Part shown: piece by piece, positions 9,720 to 18,663 of the stretch
How positions within the stretch are numbered: position 1 is the stretch's first letter
How the letters are laid out: the number at the start of each line of letters is the position of its first letter
Assembly: GCA_023382535.1 (NCBI GenBank)
Contig: JAHDWA010000019.1
Span: 76,541 to 140,540, forward strand
Source of the DNA: Anaerolineae bacterium
GTDB taxonomy: Bacteria > Chloroflexota > Anaerolineae > 4572-78 > J111
DNA length: 64,000 nt
Direction: 5' to 3'
Notes under the pieces: model-generated
What the model was told of the DNA's origin: nothing
The model's database searches: none
What the model saw: only the letters and a program-made list of their open reading frames with translations
Translations under genes and position numbers: made by a program

Positions 9720-10922
9720 ATGAAGGCAGGTCTTTCGAAGTCGCGGCTGGAGCAAATGCATCAAGTACTGTCAGGATACGTCGAACGCAAAGAGATGCCT
9801 GGGCTTGTGGCGCTGGTCAGTCATTATGACGACGTTCAGGTGGAGGCGCTCGGCACCCTGTCATTCGACAATCCGGCGCCCATGAAGCGTGACACCGTCT
9901 TTCGCATCGCCTCGATCACCAAGCCCATTACCGCAGTAGCGGCCATGATTCTGGTAGAGGAGTGCCGGATACGGCTCGACGAATCCATCGAGCCGTGGCT
10001 CCCGGAACTGGCCAACCGCCGCGTGCTCAAGTCCCTGGCCTCGCCGCTCGATGACACCGTGCCGGCCCAGCGTTCGATCACCCTGCGCGATCTGCTTATG
10101 TCCTGCATGGGCTTCGGCAGTGTGATGGCCATGCCCGATACGTATCCGATCCAGAAGTTCATCCGCGAATACCGGATCGGCGGCGACGGTCCTATGCTGC
10201 CTACACAAGCGCCTCGTATGGATGATTGGCTGCAAAAGCTCGGCTCGCTGCCGTTGATGGCACAGCCGGGACAGCAGTGGCTGTATAATGTCAGCAGCGA
10301 TGTGCTTGGGGCCTTGATCAGCCGCGTGTCGGGACAACCCCTCGGTACATTCATGCGCGAACGCATCTTCGATCCGCTGGGAATGAAAGACACCTCGTTC
10401 CAACTGCCCTCCGAAAAGAGCGACCGCCTGCCGGCCTTCTACTACTTCAATCGTCAGACCAACCAGCTGGATTTCTTTGACGACCCAACGAACAGCGCCT
10501 GGCTCACGGAGCCGCCATTCGAATCCGGCGCAGGCGGCCTCCTCTCAACCCTTGATGACTATTTCGCCTTCAGCCGGATGATGCTGAACAAAGGCCGTCA
10601 CGGGCGCGAGCAAATTCTTTCCCGCGCCGCCGTGGAGTTGATGACCTCAGACCAGGTATCGCCTGAGCAACGCGCCGGCGCTGAGCTCTTTTTCCACGAG
10701 CATTCCAGTTGGGGTTTTGGCATGGCGGTTGACATCCGGCGCAAAGATATTTTCCACACTCCCGGCCGGTTCGGGTGGACCGGCGGCTTCGGGACAACGG
10801 CCTACACCGATCCGGCAGAGGGAATGATCGGTATCCTCTTTACGCAGCGTCTGATGGATTCGCCGGAACCGCCGAAGGTATTCACCGATTTCTGGACCCT
10901 GGCGTATGCAGCCATGGAATAG
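9720..10922 (+). CDS. Serine beta-lactamase / penicillin-binding-like hydrolase (class C/EstB family)
   Basis: This has the fold signature of family S12/class C beta-lactamases and EstB-type esterases: SITK (SxxK nucleophile motif) near residue 70, YNVSSDVLG (YxN motif) near 205, and a C-terminal WTGGFGTT in place of the KTG/HxG motif. The ATG at 9720 is preferred over 9657 because GAGGAG lies 8 bases upstream; it gives 400 residues, normal for the family. No signal peptide is visible, so it is probably cytoplasmic and more likely an esterase or peptidase than an antibiotic-resistance enzyme. It stands alone, with 169 bases to the next gene in which I see nothing. Confidence 0.88.
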   Translation: MKAGLSKSRLEQMHQVLSGYVERKEMPGLVALVSHYDDVQVEALGTLSFDNPAPMKRDTVFRIASITKPITAVAAMILVEECRIRLDESIEPWLPELANRRVLKSLASPLDDTVPAQRSITLRDLLMSCMGFGSVMAMPDTYPIQKFIREYRIGGDGPMLPTQAPRMDDWLQKLGSLPLMAQPGQQWLYNVSSDVLGALISRVSGQPLGTFMRERIFDPLGMKDTSFQLPSEKSDRLPAFYYFNRQTNQLDFFDDPTNSAWLTEPPFESGAGGLLSTLDDYFAFSRMMLNKGRHGREQILSRAAVELMTSDQVSPEQRAGAELFFHEHSSWGFGMAVDIRRKDIFHTPGRFGWTGGFGTTAYTDPAEGMIGILFTQRLMDSPEPPKVFTDFWTLAYAAME

Positions 10923-11091
10923 GCAACAGACAACGGTAGCTAAGCATTAACTTGAGAGCAGGTATAACAGTTGTTGGGCCGGAGCGCGGATTGCCTGCTT
11001 CACCATTTATTGATAGATGCAAAGGTTGAATGAAATCGCCGCGCCTGGTCAACTCTGATATGAGGCAGCGGTAGAGAGGAGAGAACTTACG

Positions 11092-11745
11092 ATGCGAACG
11101 ACCGGGAAAGCCTATGTCCCAGCAGCGGGAAAAGACTGGCTCCTGCCCTTCTATGATCCTCTCACCCGGCTCTTGGGAGTAGAGGTATCCCACAGGAAGC
11201 TTCTCGACCAAGCAGCCCTCAACTCTGGTCAGCGAGTCCTTGAAATCGGTTGCGGAACCGGGAACTTGGCGATCCTGGCCAAGCGTCTGAATCCCGCAAT
11301 CGAGGTTGTGGGGATCGACCCCGACCCGAAAGCCCTGGCGCGCGCCCGCGGCAAGACACAACGAAGTGGGGTCGCGATCCAGTTCGATCAAGGCTTTTCG
11401 GAGGAGTTAGCCTATTCCGACTCGTCGTTCGATAGGGTTTTGTCCGCGTTTATGCTCCACCATCTCCAACCCGATGCAAAGCTGCTTACCGTCCAGGAGG
11501 CCTGTCGTGTCCTCAAGCCGGGAGGGTCCTTGCACCTCGCCGATTTCGATGAAGGACACCATCACAGGGGCGGTTTCCTGGCCAGCATCCTCCATTCGCG
11601 CCATGGCTCGAGCTCCCATCACACTGTCCCTGGTCTCATGCGGAATGCCGGATTCGCGGACTCTCAGGAGGTCGCCGACGAGGCCGTTATTTTGGGACGA
11701 ATCGTCTACTACAAAGCTGTTCGTCCTCTGGGCGGCTCAGTTTAA
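11092..11745 (+). CDS. Class I SAM-dependent methyltransferase
   Basis: A Methyltransf_11/25-type protein of 217 residues. Motif I is VLEIGCGTGNL (residues 45-55), the acidic ribose-binding residue lies in VVGIDPDPKAL, and motif IV/post I are FDRVLSAFMLHHL and RVLKPGGSLHLADF. This is the small-molecule/UbiE-like group; the substrate cannot be predicted. The start ATG follows GAGAGGAGAG. The epimerase gene lies 68 bases downstream on the same strand, so they may be co-transcribed, but nothing shows a shared pathway. Confidence 0.88.
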   Translation: MRTTGKAYVPAAGKDWLLPFYDPLTRLLGVEVSHRKLLDQAALNSGQRVLEIGCGTGNLAILAKRLNPAIEVVGIDPDPKALARARGKTQRSGVAIQFDQGFSEELAYSDSSFDRVLSAFMLHHLQPDAKLLTVQEACRVLKPGGSLHLADFDEGHHHRGGFLASILHSRHGSSSHHTVPGLMRNAGFADSQEVADEAVILGRIVYYKAVRPLGGSV

Positions 11746-11813
11746 TTTTGAGGTGAACCGGAATATACTCAATCCATTGGGCTGAAGGCCCGGAGACAAG
11801 GTGAATATCAGTG

Positions 11814-12797
11814 ATGAAGGTTTTAGTTACAGGGAGTGCCGGCCATCTAGGTGAGGCGTTAGTCCGTACCTTAAAGAATATGAACCACGAGGTTATTGGT
11901 ACCGACCTGATTCAGTCGGGCTTTACCGACAAGGTTGGATCTATAACCGACCGGGACCATGTCAAACAATGTATGGAAGGGATAGATGCGGTCCTGCATA
12001 CGGCGACTCTCCACAAACCCCACATTGCCACTCATAGCCGGCAGAGTTTCGTTGACACGAACATTACGGGAAGTCTCAATCTCTTGGAAGAGGCCCTTGC
12101 TGCAAAGGTAAGCTCATTTATCTTCACGAGCACCACCAGCGTCTTTGGTGACGCGCTGACGCCATCGGCTGGTGCCCCTGCGGTGTGGATAACCGAGGAA
12201 GTGATACCCGTTCCCAAAAACATCTACGGCGTAACAAAGATTGCCGCGGAAAATCTTTGTGAACTCTTCTATCGCAATTATCAGCTTCCGTGTATCGTCT
12301 TGAGAACCTCGCGTTTCTTTCCAGAAGAAGATGATCGAAAAGAAGTGCGGCAGACTTATGAGGATAGAAACATCAAAGTGAATGAATTTTTGTATCGCCG
12401 GGTGGACATCGAGGATGTGGTCAGCGCCCACGTCCTGGCTCTCGAAAAAGCACCCGCTCTAGGTTTTGCCCGCTACATCATCAGTGCGACTACTCCCTTT
12501 ACTCGTGCTGATCTGTTTGCCTTGCGCACTGATGCCCGCGCAGTGCTAAAACGAAGAGTGCCAGAGTACGAGGCCGTGTACGCTCGTTTCGGCTGGAAGA
12601 TGTTACCTAGCGTTGATAGGGTTTACGTTAATGAACGCGCCAGGAACGAACTGGGTTGGCATCCCCGGTATGATTTTGGCACAATACTTGATCGCCTGAA
12701 AGCGAATGAGGACCCGTTTAGTCCCCTGTCATACATTATTGGCTCGAAAGGATACCACACAGTCAAGTTTGCAGAAGGTCCTTACCCAGTGGAATAA
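11814..12797 (+). CDS. NAD-dependent epimerase/dehydratase (extended SDR)
   Basis: Rossmann motif VTGSAGHLG at the N-terminus (GxxGxxG) and the catalytic tyrosine and lysine in YGVTK (about residue 140), with an upstream Ser/Thr in FTSTTSVFG, define an extended short-chain dehydrogenase. The typical substrates are nucleotide sugars. The C-terminal part has substrate-binding segments RFFPEEDDR and the NELGWHP box of GalE/RmlB-like enzymes. Start is either GTG 11811 or ATG 11814, both in frame; ATG was chosen. A hairpin terminator follows at 12875. Exact substrate unknown. Confidence 0.87.
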   Translation: MKVLVTGSAGHLGEALVRTLKNMNHEVIGTDLIQSGFTDKVGSITDRDHVKQCMEGIDAVLHTATLHKPHIATHSRQSFVDTNITGSLNLLEEALAAKVSSFIFTSTTSVFGDALTPSAGAPAVWITEEVIPVPKNIYGVTKIAAENLCELFYRNYQLPCIVLRTSRFFPEEDDRKEVRQTYEDRNIKVNEFLYRRVDIEDVVSAHVLALEKAPALGFARYIISATTPFTRADLFALRTDARAVLKRRVPEYEAVYARFGWKMLPSVDRVYVNERARNELGWHPRYDFGTILDRLKANEDPFSPLSYIIGSKGYHTVKFAEGPYPVE

Positions 12798-12874
12798 GCA
12801 CCAATGAGAAGAAAAAATGCTTTATATAAGGCGAGCGCAAGCAACAAGCGATTTCCACTGTGGTTTATTTTTAA

Positions 12875-12902
12875 GGTAGACAGAGAAAAATTTCTGTCTA
12901 CC
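12875..12902 (+). terminator. Intrinsic terminator after the epimerase gene
   Basis: A perfect 10-bp stem (12875-12884 with 12893-12902) with an 8-base AT-rich loop is followed by GCTTTT. It lies 78 bases past the epimerase stop and before the converging hydrolase gene. The rest of the 12798-13111 interval holds no supported gene. A 49-codon stretch read on the - strand (12964-13110) is open just past the hydrolase stop and could be a gene remnant, but I do not recognise it. Confidence 0.7.
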
Positions 12903-13111
12903 GCTTTTCGTTACTGATATTTTAACTGGTTCTATGAGCCAGGTCCAGCCTGTAAGATCACTCCTACTTTTGCAGCCCTATCGTCTGGTACAGTTCCGCA
13001 AAATCCAGCGTATTGTTGAGGAGATGCTCAAAGCGGACCACCTTTTCTGTTTGATGAAAGCGGGTGGCAACATCCACAGAGCCCCACCCCTCATGAGCTA
13101 AACCCAGGTCA

Positions 13112-14302
13112 TTATTCAACCGTCGCTGCCAGCCAGGCTGAAATATCAGATAAAACCGCTTCCGGCTGGGAGAAGAACAGGAAGTGAGTCTCGCCGGGAT
13201 AGACCCGCTCGGTGACTGCCACCCCGCCTGCTTTGAAAGTCGCCACTCGCTGCTTGACATAGCTCAGGGGAATCCGTTCATCTGCCGCCCCACTAATGAC
13301 CAGGACCGGCCGTTCGTGCCAGGCTTGATGAAAGGTGGAACTGTCAACCAGAGTAGTGTTCATCACCAGCGAGAGAAAGATCAGCCCTCGAAACTTTTCC
13401 GGCTGGGCCGAGGCCAGGCGAGAGACGCCCAGGCCGCCGTTGGACAATCCGGCCAGGTATAGACGGTTGGGATTGAGTTCCACCTGGGTTGCGGCATCGG
13501 CCAATACCTGGGCAATTAAGGTCACACTGTCGGCCGAGTGCCAGTTGCCAAAGCCGTAGCTGGGAGTGATGATGACCAGGCCCTCTCGTTCGGCCAGTTT
13601 GGACCAGACCCAGGTGTAGGTTTTGAAGTTGCCGAAGCTGCCGTGCAAGAAGATAATCGCCGGCAGCGGCCCGGCCGGCCGGTTTTTGGGAATATAGAGA
13701 TAGTAATGACCTACCTCAAAGGGCAGGTGGAGCACATCTGCATACGCCCAGCCCATCACCGAGCCAAGCTGGTGGAAGTTGGGGTCGTTTTCCATTTCTT
13801 TGTACAGTTCAAGGGTAAAGGGAGCTACCTGCCGGGCTTCCTCGACGGTAAAAAGCCGGTCCAGGTAAGGCATCACCACAAAGCCGAGGTTAATCTGCTC
13901 GATTTCGGGGACAATATTGGCGATGCTATAGCGCGGAAAGCTGACCGTCTGGACAAAGCGGTGCTGCACCGGCGACCCGGGCGCAGGAACACCGTCAGGG
14001 GTCTGCCAGAGGATCAGGCCCAGGAGGCCGGCGCTAGCCAGCGCCAGTAGCAGGCTAGTCCAGCCCCAGCCAGGATGCTGCGCTGGTTGACTCAACCAGA
14101 ACGCCAGGGGAAGCGGAAGGAGCACACCCAGAATGGCCAGCACGGACAGCCCGGCTCCAGTCCACGTTTGCGCTCGGAACAAGAACCAGGCGGCAAACAG
14201 GCCGAGGGGAAGGGCCAGGACGAGGTAGAGGATTAAGAGGATCAGTTTAGGGAGGCTAAAAAGGTTCATCGCTTGGCCCGCAGCGGGACGATATTCTTCC
14301 AT
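13112..14302 (-). CDS. Membrane-anchored alpha/beta hydrolase
   Basis: Residues 12-105 contain three or four hydrophobic helices (LILLILYLVLALPLGLFAAW; LSVLAILGVLLPLPLAFW; LLLALASAGLLGLILW). The rest is an alpha/beta-hydrolase with oxyanion segment FLHGSFG, nucleophile elbow GLSNGG, an acid in GAADERIP and the catalytic His in GETHFLF. The layout resembles dienelactone hydrolase/poly-esterase-type enzymes tethered to the membrane. Substrate unknown. An internal ATG at 14269 (MNLFSLPK) is an alternative start; neither start has a clear ribosome site. It is divergently placed after dinB with an 86-base gap. Confidence 0.82.
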   Translation of the reverse strand: MEEYRPAAGQAMNLFSLPKLILLILYLVLALPLGLFAAWFLFRAQTWTGAGLSVLAILGVLLPLPLAFWLSQPAQHPGWGWTSLLLALASAGLLGLILWQTPDGVPAPGSPVQHRFVQTVSFPRYSIANIVPEIEQINLGFVVMPYLDRLFTVEEARQVAPFTLELYKEMENDPNFHQLGSVMGWAYADVLHLPFEVGHYYLYIPKNRPAGPLPAIIFLHGSFGNFKTYTWVWSKLAEREGLVIITPSYGFGNWHSADSVTLIAQVLADAATQVELNPNRLYLAGLSNGGLGVSRLASAQPEKFRGLIFLSLVMNTTLVDSSTFHQAWHERPVLVISGAADERIPLSYVKQRVATFKAGGVAVTERVYPGETHFLFFSQPEAVLSDISAWLAATVE

Positions 14303-14388
14303 TCAGACGGAATGTTTTACCCAATTCCCAGGAATTATCTGACCCCGGACAAGGTAGAGGGATGAAAGAGCTTCCCTCATCAGGCCGG

Positions 14389-15582
14389 TTATGCTTCCTC
14401 GGCGCTATCGCCGCGCAATTGGCTGCCGCGCTGGATAGCCTGGCGGCCAAAGCGCTCCCGCAGTTCGTCCAGCACCGGCTGCAAGCGGCGAGCTTGCTCC
14501 TGGTCAGGGTCGCTCCATAAGCCCAACTGGTAGGCGGCTGGCTCCAGGCCGCTGACCCCAACGCCGATCAGCCGCACTCGCTTGCCCGGCGGCCAATGCT
14601 TCTCGAACAGTTGCAGAGCAGCAGTATAGATGTCGTCGTCCAGGTTGGTGGGCCGCTCCAGTGTGACCTGCCGGGTCAGGGTGGTGAAGTCGGCCCAGCG
14701 CAGCTTCAGCTTGACCGTGGTTCCGCTCAAGCCCTTGCGCCGCAGTTGGTAGCCCACCTGCTCGGACTGCCGGCGCAGCGTCTCCTGCAAGCGGGGGCCA
14801 TCGGTGACATCCCTGGCAAAGGTCACTTCCTGGCTGATGGATTTGGTTTCGTGCTCGGTCACCACCGGCCGCTCGTCGAGACCTTTGGCATGGCGAGCTA
14901 AATCGTGCCCGTGCTGGCCAAAACGGCGAACCAGATCGGCTTCCGGCCAGCGGGCCAGGTCGCCGATGGTCCGCAGGCCCAGCCCGTGCAGCCGCTCGGC
15001 CGTCTTGGGACCGACGCCCCACAAAGATTCAACCGGGAGAGGCGCGAGAAATGCTGCTTCCTGGCCAGGTGGTACGACCTGCAGGGCGTTGGGTGGCTGG
15101 CCGGAGCGGGCAGCAGATTTACCGACATCATTGGCAATCTTAGCCACCAGTTTGTTGGTGGCAACACCCAAGGAACAAGGTAAATTCAGTTCAGTGTTGA
15201 TAGTCGCCTGTAAACGGCGGGCCAGTAATTCAGCCGGTTCGGGCAGGCCGGAGACGTCGAGGAAGGCTTCGTCAATGGAGAGCTGTTCGACCAAGGGAGT
15301 CAGTTGGTGCAGCCGAGTCATTACCTCCCGCGAAGCGGCGCGGTAAAGGTCGAAGTGAGAGGAGACAATGATGAGCTGAGGACAGAGTTTAACCGCCCGG
15401 CTCATGGGCATGGCCGAGCGAATGCCAAAGCGGCGAGCGGCATAGGAGCAGGAAGCGACGACTCCGCGCTGGTCGGGCCGCCCGCCGACGGCGAAGGCTT
15501 GGCCGCGCAGGCCGGGGTCGCGCTGTTCTTCGACGGCGCAGAAAAAAGCATCCAGATCAAGGTGCAGGATTTTGCGGGGCAT
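14389..15582 (-). CDS. dinB: DNA polymerase IV (Y-family translesion polymerase)
   Basis: The protein opens with MPRKILHLDLDAFFCAVEE, including the metal-binding DLDAFF, and has the second catalytic motif SIDEAFLDV, a palm/thumb helix-hairpin-helix (LWGVGPKTAERLHGLGL) and a little-finger domain. DinB copies past damaged bases and is error-prone. The ATG at 15582 is chosen because CCGGAG precedes it and it matches family N-termini; a longer frame begins at 15636. 397 residues is normal. No LexA-type operator was recognised upstream. Confidence 0.95.
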   Translation of the reverse strand: MPRKILHLDLDAFFCAVEEQRDPGLRGQAFAVGGRPDQRGVVASCSYAARRFGIRSAMPMSRAVKLCPQLIIVSSHFDLYRAASREVMTRLHQLTPLVEQLSIDEAFLDVSGLPEPAELLARRLQATINTELNLPCSLGVATNKLVAKIANDVGKSAARSGQPPNALQVVPPGQEAAFLAPLPVESLWGVGPKTAERLHGLGLRTIGDLARWPEADLVRRFGQHGHDLARHAKGLDERPVVTEHETKSISQEVTFARDVTDGPRLQETLRRQSEQVGYQLRRKGLSGTTVKLKLRWADFTTLTRQVTLERPTNLDDDIYTAALQLFEKHWPPGKRVRLIGVGVSGLEPAAYQLGLWSDPDQEQARRLQPVLDELRERFGRQAIQRGSQLRGDSAEEA

Positions 15583-15683
15583 TGGTTTTTGCTCCGGTAG
15601 ATACTTGATGATAAACCCGGATGGAACCGCTGTCAACCGAAAAACAGGGTTTTAAAGTCTCTTGCCTATCCTGCATTTAAGCC

Positions 15684-15716
15684 CCGAGGAGTCCTAAACC
15701 ACTTCGGACTCCTCGG
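15684..15716 (-). terminator. Candidate terminator hairpin after the anti-sigma/GH gene
   Basis: Perfect 11-bp GC-rich stem (15684-15694 with 15706-15716) and an 11-base loop, located between the end of the anti-sigma/glycoside hydrolase gene (15767) and the dinB start (15582). The base run after it on the - strand is only weakly T-rich (TTAAAT), and TTT follows on the + strand, so termination efficiency is uncertain. Confidence 0.5.
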
Positions 15717-15766
15717 TTTGACTGAAATCATCATCCTGCGCAGATCTTGATCCTGCGGAGATAGAT

Positions 15767-17935
15767 TTACTTGGGCATTTTTACCAGGGCCTCATAGGCG
15801 GAGGTATAGTAGACGCTGAAGTAGCCCAGTTCTGTGACCGGGGTGGTCAGGCTGTAATCCAAATTCCACAGGATCATGGGGCCGACCCAGTCCTGTTGTT
15901 TACCCCACTCGTAAGCTTCAACCAGCCATTTGGCCCGCTCTACCGGGGTGTTATCCAGGGCGTACATATAACCGGGTTGAGGACTATCGCCGACAGCCCA
16001 GCCGAATTCGGTAATCGCTACTACCTTGTCGCCATCACCATAAGCAACCATCACATCCCGGTAAGCTTCCAGCGTGCCCAAGAAGCACCAACTGTGGTGG
16101 CGAGTGGTGAATGGTTCGAGGAAGGAAGTCGCCCCGGCTTCTTCGGCAGTAACAGTGCGCCAATCGGCCAGGGCCGGGCAGTTGTAGCCGGCGGGATGCG
16201 CGCCTAAAGCGTCGAAATAACCTTTGACTCCGTTGGCGTACATCTGATTGAGATATTCCACATCATCAATCACCATGTCCTCCGCATTGCCTGCCGGAGT
16301 CAATCCTCCGCTGATAACCAGCATTTCCGGATTGACCGCTTTAATGGCCGGATAAGCCTGCTGCAAGAGTTGAACGTACTGCGCTGCATTGATACGTCCC
16401 TTGCCTCCGGCCTTGTACCAGATATTCTGCTCATCCCAAACTTCAATCGCCTGTACTTTACCCTGATAGCGTTGGGCCACTTTCGCCACAAAACTGGCAT
16501 AATGAGCCGGGTCCGAGGCAAACCCTTCGACGTTTCGATCATCATCAGCCGGTCGCGCCCAATCGGGAGCCTTGACGATACTCAACATCACTTTTATATT
16601 TTTGGCCGCGTAGGCGTCAATCACCTGGTCCCAGGTGGTCCAATCGTAATTGTTCGCTGTAGGTTCAACGATTTTCCAGGGCATCTGGAATTTGACCCAT
16701 TCAAAGCCAAGCTCTTGAATGGAAGAAACATTGAGTCCGGTATCCCCATTGGGATCGGCTTGAATACCGTAGCCAAAAGCACTCACCGTTAGCGAAGCCA
16801 ACAAAAAGCTATCCTGAACAGGATTACTTTCACTCTGCACGGAGAGGCGCTCGCCAGTGGCGCTGTTGTACAGCCCTACTCTTAAATCATATTTCCCGGC
16901 AGGTAGATTTGCGGAGGTCAAGGTGTGGTGTTCATCTTCGATGAGCTGCCCCGGCAACCACCGGCTGCTGGGGAATTTGCCCTGCGCCGGGGGACTGTCC
17001 TCCTGGGCCACAATCGAGCCAGTGCCATCTGTCAGATGAATAAAGACAGTATAATCATTAGCCACCGCTTGTACACTCTGCCAGTAAAGGGTTAGATTAA
17101 TTGTTCCCGGGGAGGTCAAGGGATCAGGCTGTAATTTGTAGCCAACCAGTTCAATCTCATGATTAAAAACGGCTGACATCGGCTCAGCACCAGTTGGTAA
17201 ATCGGGTGCAGTGCCCTCAACAATCATCCCTTGCACAATCACCTGACCCTGTCCAATATCAGTTCTGGCAATTTTGCCCAGGGCTTCGGCTTTGGTAGCG
17301 ATAAAACCTGCCGGAAGGTTACGGGTGGGCCAACTGCGATGACCAATCGAACCGGAAACAAATTCGCCTCCCCGGCTGATTGGCTGCAAGGCCACGACCA
17401 CGGTGGTCATTTCAGGTCTGTTGGCTTCGTCAATGGGAACGTTCGCCCCTTCTGAAGGCACAACCTGTTGAAGTTCTCCGGCAACTTGTAAGCCGATATC
17501 CGGCCAGACCGTCACTATAATGGCGCTGATTACTATCACCAAACTGATTACAGTTGCAAAGATAAATCCTTTGGTCATGGTTTTTCTCCAGGTGTAACGC
17601 ATATTTTTAAGATTGGTTTTTAGTTCAGCCAGCAGGGAGGGCGATTCCCACATTGTCGAAGAACTCACTTTGGCCGATATACCGTCGAGGGAGAATTCCG
17701 GCTCCAGTTGTGTCTGAAACCGCTTGAGTGCCAGCATTGCCGATGAAGGTGCAGCGGGCGTCAAGGTGGTCAAAGCCAGGTTGACCTGCTCCCTGGTCTG
17801 ATCCAGTTGAGCTAACATCGCCTCCGCTTCCGGTGAACCGGCCAGCCATCGCTCCACCTGCTCACGCTCCGGCGCTGCAAGCTCCCCATCCAGATAGGCT
17901 CTTAATTTTCCTTCATCCACTCGCATAAACTTCAC
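15767..17935 (-). CDS. Anti-sigma factor fused to SAF domain and glycoside-hydrolase-like TIM barrel
   Basis: Domain order in 722 residues: an anti-sigma N-terminus (1-60; LRAYLDGELAAPEREQVERWL, the helical fold without the zinc-binding Cys/His triad), a single transmembrane helix at about 123-143, a SAF-like domain (about 175-240, VALQPISRGGEF and PAGFIATKAEALG), a beta-sandwich (about 255-375) and a clan-A glycoside-hydrolase-like barrel (about 385-720). The barrel has WDEQN (Glu502, position of the acid/base) and ITEFGWA (Glu643, position of the nucleophile). The cytoplasmic part would hold the ECF sigma factor encoded 2 bases upstream, while the external barrel would sense or cleave a polysaccharide. 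This recalls clostridial RsgI in logic but not in sigma type. Enzyme activity is inferred. Confidence 0.85.
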   Translation of the reverse strand: MKFMRVDEGKLRAYLDGELAAPEREQVERWLAGSPEAEAMLAQLDQTREQVNLALTTLTPAAPSSAMLALKRFQTQLEPEFSLDGISAKVSSSTMWESPSLLAELKTNLKNMRYTWRKTMTKGFIFATVISLVIVISAIIVTVWPDIGLQVAGELQQVVPSEGANVPIDEANRPEMTTVVVALQPISRGGEFVSGSIGHRSWPTRNLPAGFIATKAEALGKIARTDIGQGQVIVQGMIVEGTAPDLPTGAEPMSAVFNHEIELVGYKLQPDPLTSPGTINLTLYWQSVQAVANDYTVFIHLTDGTGSIVAQEDSPPAQGKFPSSRWLPGQLIEDEHHTLTSANLPAGKYDLRVGLYNSATGERLSVQSESNPVQDSFLLASLTVSAFGYGIQADPNGDTGLNVSSIQELGFEWVKFQMPWKIVEPTANNYDWTTWDQVIDAYAAKNIKVMLSIVKAPDWARPADDDRNVEGFASDPAHYASFVAKVAQRYQGKVQAIEVWDEQNIWYKAGGKGRINAAQYVQLLQQAYPAIKAVNPEMLVISGGLTPAGNAEDMVIDDVEYLNQMYANGVKGYFDALGAHPAGYNCPALADWRTVTAEEAGATSFLEPFTTRHHSWCFLGTLEAYRDVMVAYGDGDKVVAITEFGWAVGDSPQPGYMYALDNTPVERAKWLVEAYEWGKQQDWVGPMILWNLDYSLTTPVTELGYFSVYYTSAYEALVKMPK

Positions 17936-17937
17936 TC

Positions 17938-18513
17938 CTACGTTTCGGGAAAAGCCGCCTCATACTTTTCCCGAAATACTCGTTCCGCCCGCGTCAGCAG
18001 CGAACCGATTGAACCAGGAGCGACCTCCAGCACTGCCGCCAGTTCGGCATACGACAGACCGGTGTAACGCAGCAACAACAGCTTGGCGTCCCGAGGTTTC
18101 AATTGCAGCAAAATCCGGCGGACCCTCGCCTGAATGTCGTGACTTTCGGCTACTTGAGCCGGGTCGGCCAAAGCGGTACTGAACGGCCACAGCCGGGCGA
18201 ACTGCTCCTGCCAGGCCGCGCGGCGCTTTTGGCGGCGCAGGGCATTGTAGCCCTCGTGGAGGGCCACTCGATAGAGCCAGCCGGCTACGTTGGTTTCATC
18301 TCCATCCAGCCGCAGCCGTTCCGGGGCGTGATACAGCTTGATAAAGGCTTGCTGAGCCACATCCTCGGCATCGGTTTTGTGGCCCAACAAGGCGAAGAGA
18401 GCCGCATAGACCCGTTCATAATGCCGCAGGAACAACACCTCAAACGAGGCGTCATCCCCGGCCTGGAGCTGGCGGAGCAATTTCGTATCGGAAAGCGCTG
18501 TCTGATCAGACAA
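17938..18513 (-). CDS. ECF-type RNA polymerase sigma factor
   Basis: A 191-residue sigma-70 family protein with region 2 (FEVLFLRHYERVYAALFALLG...DAEDVAQQAFIKLY) and region 4 (LKPRDAKLLLLRYTGLSYAELAAVLEVAPGSI...), lacking regions 1 and 3, as in extracytoplasmic-function sigmas. It binds core RNA polymerase and redirects it to a small regulon. The next gene, separated by 2 bases, encodes its likely membrane anti-sigma factor. The start ATG at 18513 is the first in frame. I could not identify a convincing autoregulatory promoter in 18514-18660. Confidence 0.92.
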   Translation of the reverse strand: MSDQTALSDTKLLRQLQAGDDASFEVLFLRHYERVYAALFALLGHKTDAEDVAQQAFIKLYHAPERLRLDGDETNVAGWLYRVALHEGYNALRRQKRRAAWQEQFARLWPFSTALADPAQVAESHDIQARVRRILLQLKPRDAKLLLLRYTGLSYAELAAVLEVAPGSIGSLLTRAERVFREKYEAAFPET

Positions 18514-18663
18514 GATTGGTTAATTCCCTCCCGACCTTCTGCTTATAAAACACCGCTCGGAGGAAAAATAGGACAAACCTGAGGATATAATTTCAAGTCA
18601 AACCGACTGCCCCGTGCGCTGGGAAAAAACGTTAGCGATAGGAATATTTCAAATGCTGTCGCG

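Noticed and set aside
12964..13110. Possible gene remnant past the alpha/beta hydrolase stop (GWGSVDVATRFHQTEK...)
   Set aside because: Looks protein-like but matches no family I know, is short, and has no start of its own outside the hydrolase gene.
18514..18663. TTGACT-like -35 box upstream of the ECF sigma gene
   Set aside because: No -10 hexamer at 16-18 bases; not convincing as a sigma-70 or ECF promoter.
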